This document shows, piece by piece, positions 62,769 through 64,000 of a stretch of 64,000 nt of DNA. Source of the DNA: G963676655 sp963676655 (lineage in GTDB: Bacteria; Verrucomicrobiota; Lentisphaeria; Victivallales; Victivallaceae); assembly GCA_963676655.2 (NCBI GenBank), contig CAXXKX010000004.1, positions 744,001 to 808,000 on the forward strand, read 5' to 3'. Below the pieces are notes generated by a model. It was not told the DNA's origin, searched no databases, and was given only the letters and a program-made list of their open reading frames with translations. Position 1 is the first letter of the stretch, and each line of letters starts with the position of its first letter. Made by a program: the position numbers and the translations under genes.

Positions 62769-62881
62769 CGAAGTTTTTCATTGCCTGGGACTATTGGGAC
62801 TGATGGGACACATGAAATTATCCTCTAATTCCAACCGTCCCAAATCTTTTAACCGTCCCGTTTTTCGAGTAATAATGTTTT
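62769..62881. repeat. 113-bp GGGAC/GTCCC dispersed element, copy 2
   Basis: It matches 41757-41870 in order: CGAAGTTTTTCATTG, three GGGAC units ten bases apart, a divergent loop, then two GTCCC units and a tail (TCCCGTTTTTCGAGTAAT against TCCCATTTTTCAAGTAAC). Loop divergence with stem conservation suggests selection or mobility on structure. It lies in the gap before argD. Confidence 0.75.
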
Positions 62882-62959
62882 GAAGGAGCCATCTAGCTCC
62901 GTATTCTAAAAGAAACAGTGAATTATTGAACTTTTTTATAACAAAAACGATTTGCCGAT

Positions 62960-62987
62960 TTGACAAGGCAAAAAAAGTAAGTAAATT
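62960..62987 (+). promoter_or_regulatory. Weak candidate promoter of argD
   Basis: TTGACA (62960-62965), 16 bases, then TAAATT (62982-62987), which matches four of six -10 positions. It is the best pair in the 500-base gap, but the -10 is poor. Confidence 0.35.
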
Positions 62988-63064
62988 AAATCTTTTCCTC
63001 TCGGAATTATTTCGAGAGACGGTAATGAAAATTGTTTATTAGAAAAAATTTAGGAAATGTGATC

Positions 63065-64000
63065 ATGAGTGACAGTCATTATGAAAAAACGACGGAGCTT
63101 TACGGTAAATATGTGATGCCGACTTATGCTCCGAAGTTGCTGTTGACATCCGGCAAGGGTGCAATGGTTTGTGACAGCGCCGGCAATCAATACCTGGACT
63201 TCGGTGCCGGTATCAGCGTTTGTAACCTGGGGCATTGTCACCCCAGGGTGACCGCTGCGATTTGCGAACAGGCCGGTCGCCTCGTGCATGTTTCCAATCT
63301 GTATATGAACGAGCATCAGCCGCGTCTTGCGCAGAAACTGATGGATCAGGGTTTTGACGGAGTCGCGTTTTTCAGTAACAGCGGCGCGGAAGCTAACGAA
63401 GGCATGATCAAGTTTGCCCGGAAATGGGGTTCTGATAAGGGCCGGAGCGAGATTGTCGTGATGGAAGAATCTTTCCACGGCCGGACCCTGGCCACCCTGG
63501 CCGCGACCGGACGCGCGAAATACCGTAAAGGTTTCGGCCCGGATATGCCCGGATTCAAGCATGTGCCGTACAATGATATTGAAGCGCTGAAAGCCGCTAT
63601 CGGAGAAAATACCGCGGCGGTCATGCTGGAACCAGTTCAGGGTGAAGGCGGCGTTTTGCCGGCCGATGCCGACTATCTTAAAGCGGTTCGGGCTCTCTGC
63701 GATGAAGCCGGAATCCTGCTGCTGTTTGATGAAGTCCAGTGTGGAATGGGCCGGACCGGGACGTTTTACGCCTGGCAGGGTTATGGTGATCAACCTGATG
63801 CTTTGTCACTGGCCAAAGCGCTTGGCAACGGTTATCCTATTGGTGCGTTTCTGGTTAAGAAGGAACTTGCTGATACTTTGACCGTGGGCACCCATGCCAG
63901 TACTTTTGGCGGTACGCCGCTGGCTTGTGCCGCCGCTTGTGCGGTTATTGACGCGTTTATCGAAGAAAATATTCTGGAAAACTGCAAAGCCATGTCGGAA
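63065..64000 (+). CDS. argD: Acetylornithine aminotransferase ArgD, truncated by window end
   Basis: The visible 312 codons read from ATG 63065 with AGGAAA ahead to the last base of the window. MSDSHYEKTTELYGKYVMPT, LDFGAGISVCNLGHCHP, FFSNSGAEANEGMIKFAR, HGRTLATLAATG, MLEPVQGEGGV, LLLFDEVQCGMGRTG and the PLP lysine in SLAKALGNGYP match class III acetylornithine/succinyldiaminopimelate aminotransferases. The C-terminal third is missing. The reverse-strand frame at 63050-63793 is its shadow. It acts in arginine synthesis in the cytoplasm. Confidence 0.9.
   Translation, partial: MSDSHYEKTTELYGKYVMPTYAPKLLLTSGKGAMVCDSAGNQYLDFGAGISVCNLGHCHPRVTAAICEQAGRLVHVSNLYMNEHQPRLAQKLMDQGFDGVAFFSNSGAEANEGMIKFARKWGSDKGRSEIVVMEESFHGRTLATLAATGRAKYRKGFGPDMPGFKHVPYNDIEALKAAIGENTAAVMLEPVQGEGGVLPADADYLKAVRALCDEAGILLLFDEVQCGMGRTGTFYAWQGYGDQPDALSLAKALGNGYPIGAFLVKKELADTLTVGTHASTFGGTPLACAAACAVIDAFIEENILENCKAMSE

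Noticed and set aside
63050..63793. 247-codon minus-strand frame
   Set aside because: It is the antisense shadow of argD, which has all class III aminotransferase motifs on the plus strand.
1..64000. tRNA, rRNA, known riboswitches
   Set aside because: I looked for cloverleaf, rRNA-like and common riboswitch signatures, especially upstream of the FecBCD and argD genes, and saw none. A covariance-model scan would be decisive.

Overview
The window looks like chromosomal DNA from a member of the PVC group, most likely Lentisphaerota (Victivallis/Lentisphaera-like). This is an inference. It rests on four secreted pseudopilin-like proteins with the FTLIELLVVIAIIAILA N-terminus and a C-terminal H-X9-DG motif, each beside regulators, glycosidases or importers; on futalosine-type menaquinone genes; on regulators that fuse a GntR helix-turn-helix to a sugar-binding domain; and on two large RAYT-type transposases. 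Planctomycetota or Kiritimatiellota cannot be excluded. I saw no rRNA, tRNA or CRISPR array.

Layout. (1) 181-11979, minus strand: one tightly overlapping eleven-gene operon. It carries mqnA, mqnE, mqnC and an mqnD-like gene, interleaved with an SCP2/alpha-beta-hydrolase fusion, a class III aminotransferase, a double-domain U32 protein, a short ANL/PaaK-like adenylase, a TPR protein, an NQO-type flavoprotein and a B12-binding radical SAM enzyme. MqnB and the late menaquinone steps are absent. (2) 12263-13993: RAYT transposase and a MarC membrane protein. (3) 14051-19703: first carbohydrate locus (GntR/LacI-like regulator, pseudopilin, large CBM9-type glycosidase, LamG protein). (4) 19857-21912: OmpR/CusS-type two-component system. 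(5) About 22.0-26.9 kb: AT-rich stretch with secreted proteins of unknown function, CsaA, a frameshifted gene and long intergenic DNA. (6) 26977-31225: pseudopilin, Cys-rich secreted protein and a FecBCD-type metal-chelate ABC importer. (7) 31416-33946: flavin-barrel protein plus PEP-synthase-like phosphotransferase. (8) 34147-41705: second carbohydrate locus (GntR-solute-binding-protein fusion, PL10-like lyase, pseudopilin, CBM9 protein, beta-helix protein). (9) 41958-46012: LacI regulator and three Gfo/Idh/MocA oxidoreductases. (10) 46072-47046: second RAYT. (11) 47188-59393: third carbohydrate region (cytoplasmic GH20/67-like protein, LacI regulator, GH28, pseudopilin, tandem GH5 paralogues, GntR regulator, GH71-like secreted enzyme). 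(12) 59399-64000: orphan glycyl radical enzyme, AraC regulator and argD, cut by the window edge.

The carbohydrate loci share one plan: a dedicated one-component regulator with a recognisable operator, one pseudopilin, and secreted or cytoplasmic plant-polysaccharide enzymes (pectate/polygalacturonate, beta-glucan/mannan-like, alpha-glucan-like). No SusC/D pair, sugar ABC importer or MFS transporter lies beside them. Several promoters are near-perfect sigma-70 matches (TTGACT-N17-TATAAT) with operators laid over them. The same operator, with identical 25-bp spacing of its half-sites, sits at two promoters about 7.7 kb apart. Two families of dispersed non-coding repeats lie in the intergenic gaps. 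The strongest candidates for something undescribed are the pseudopilin-containing polysaccharide loci, the enlarged mqn operon and the 60-nt dispersed repeat.
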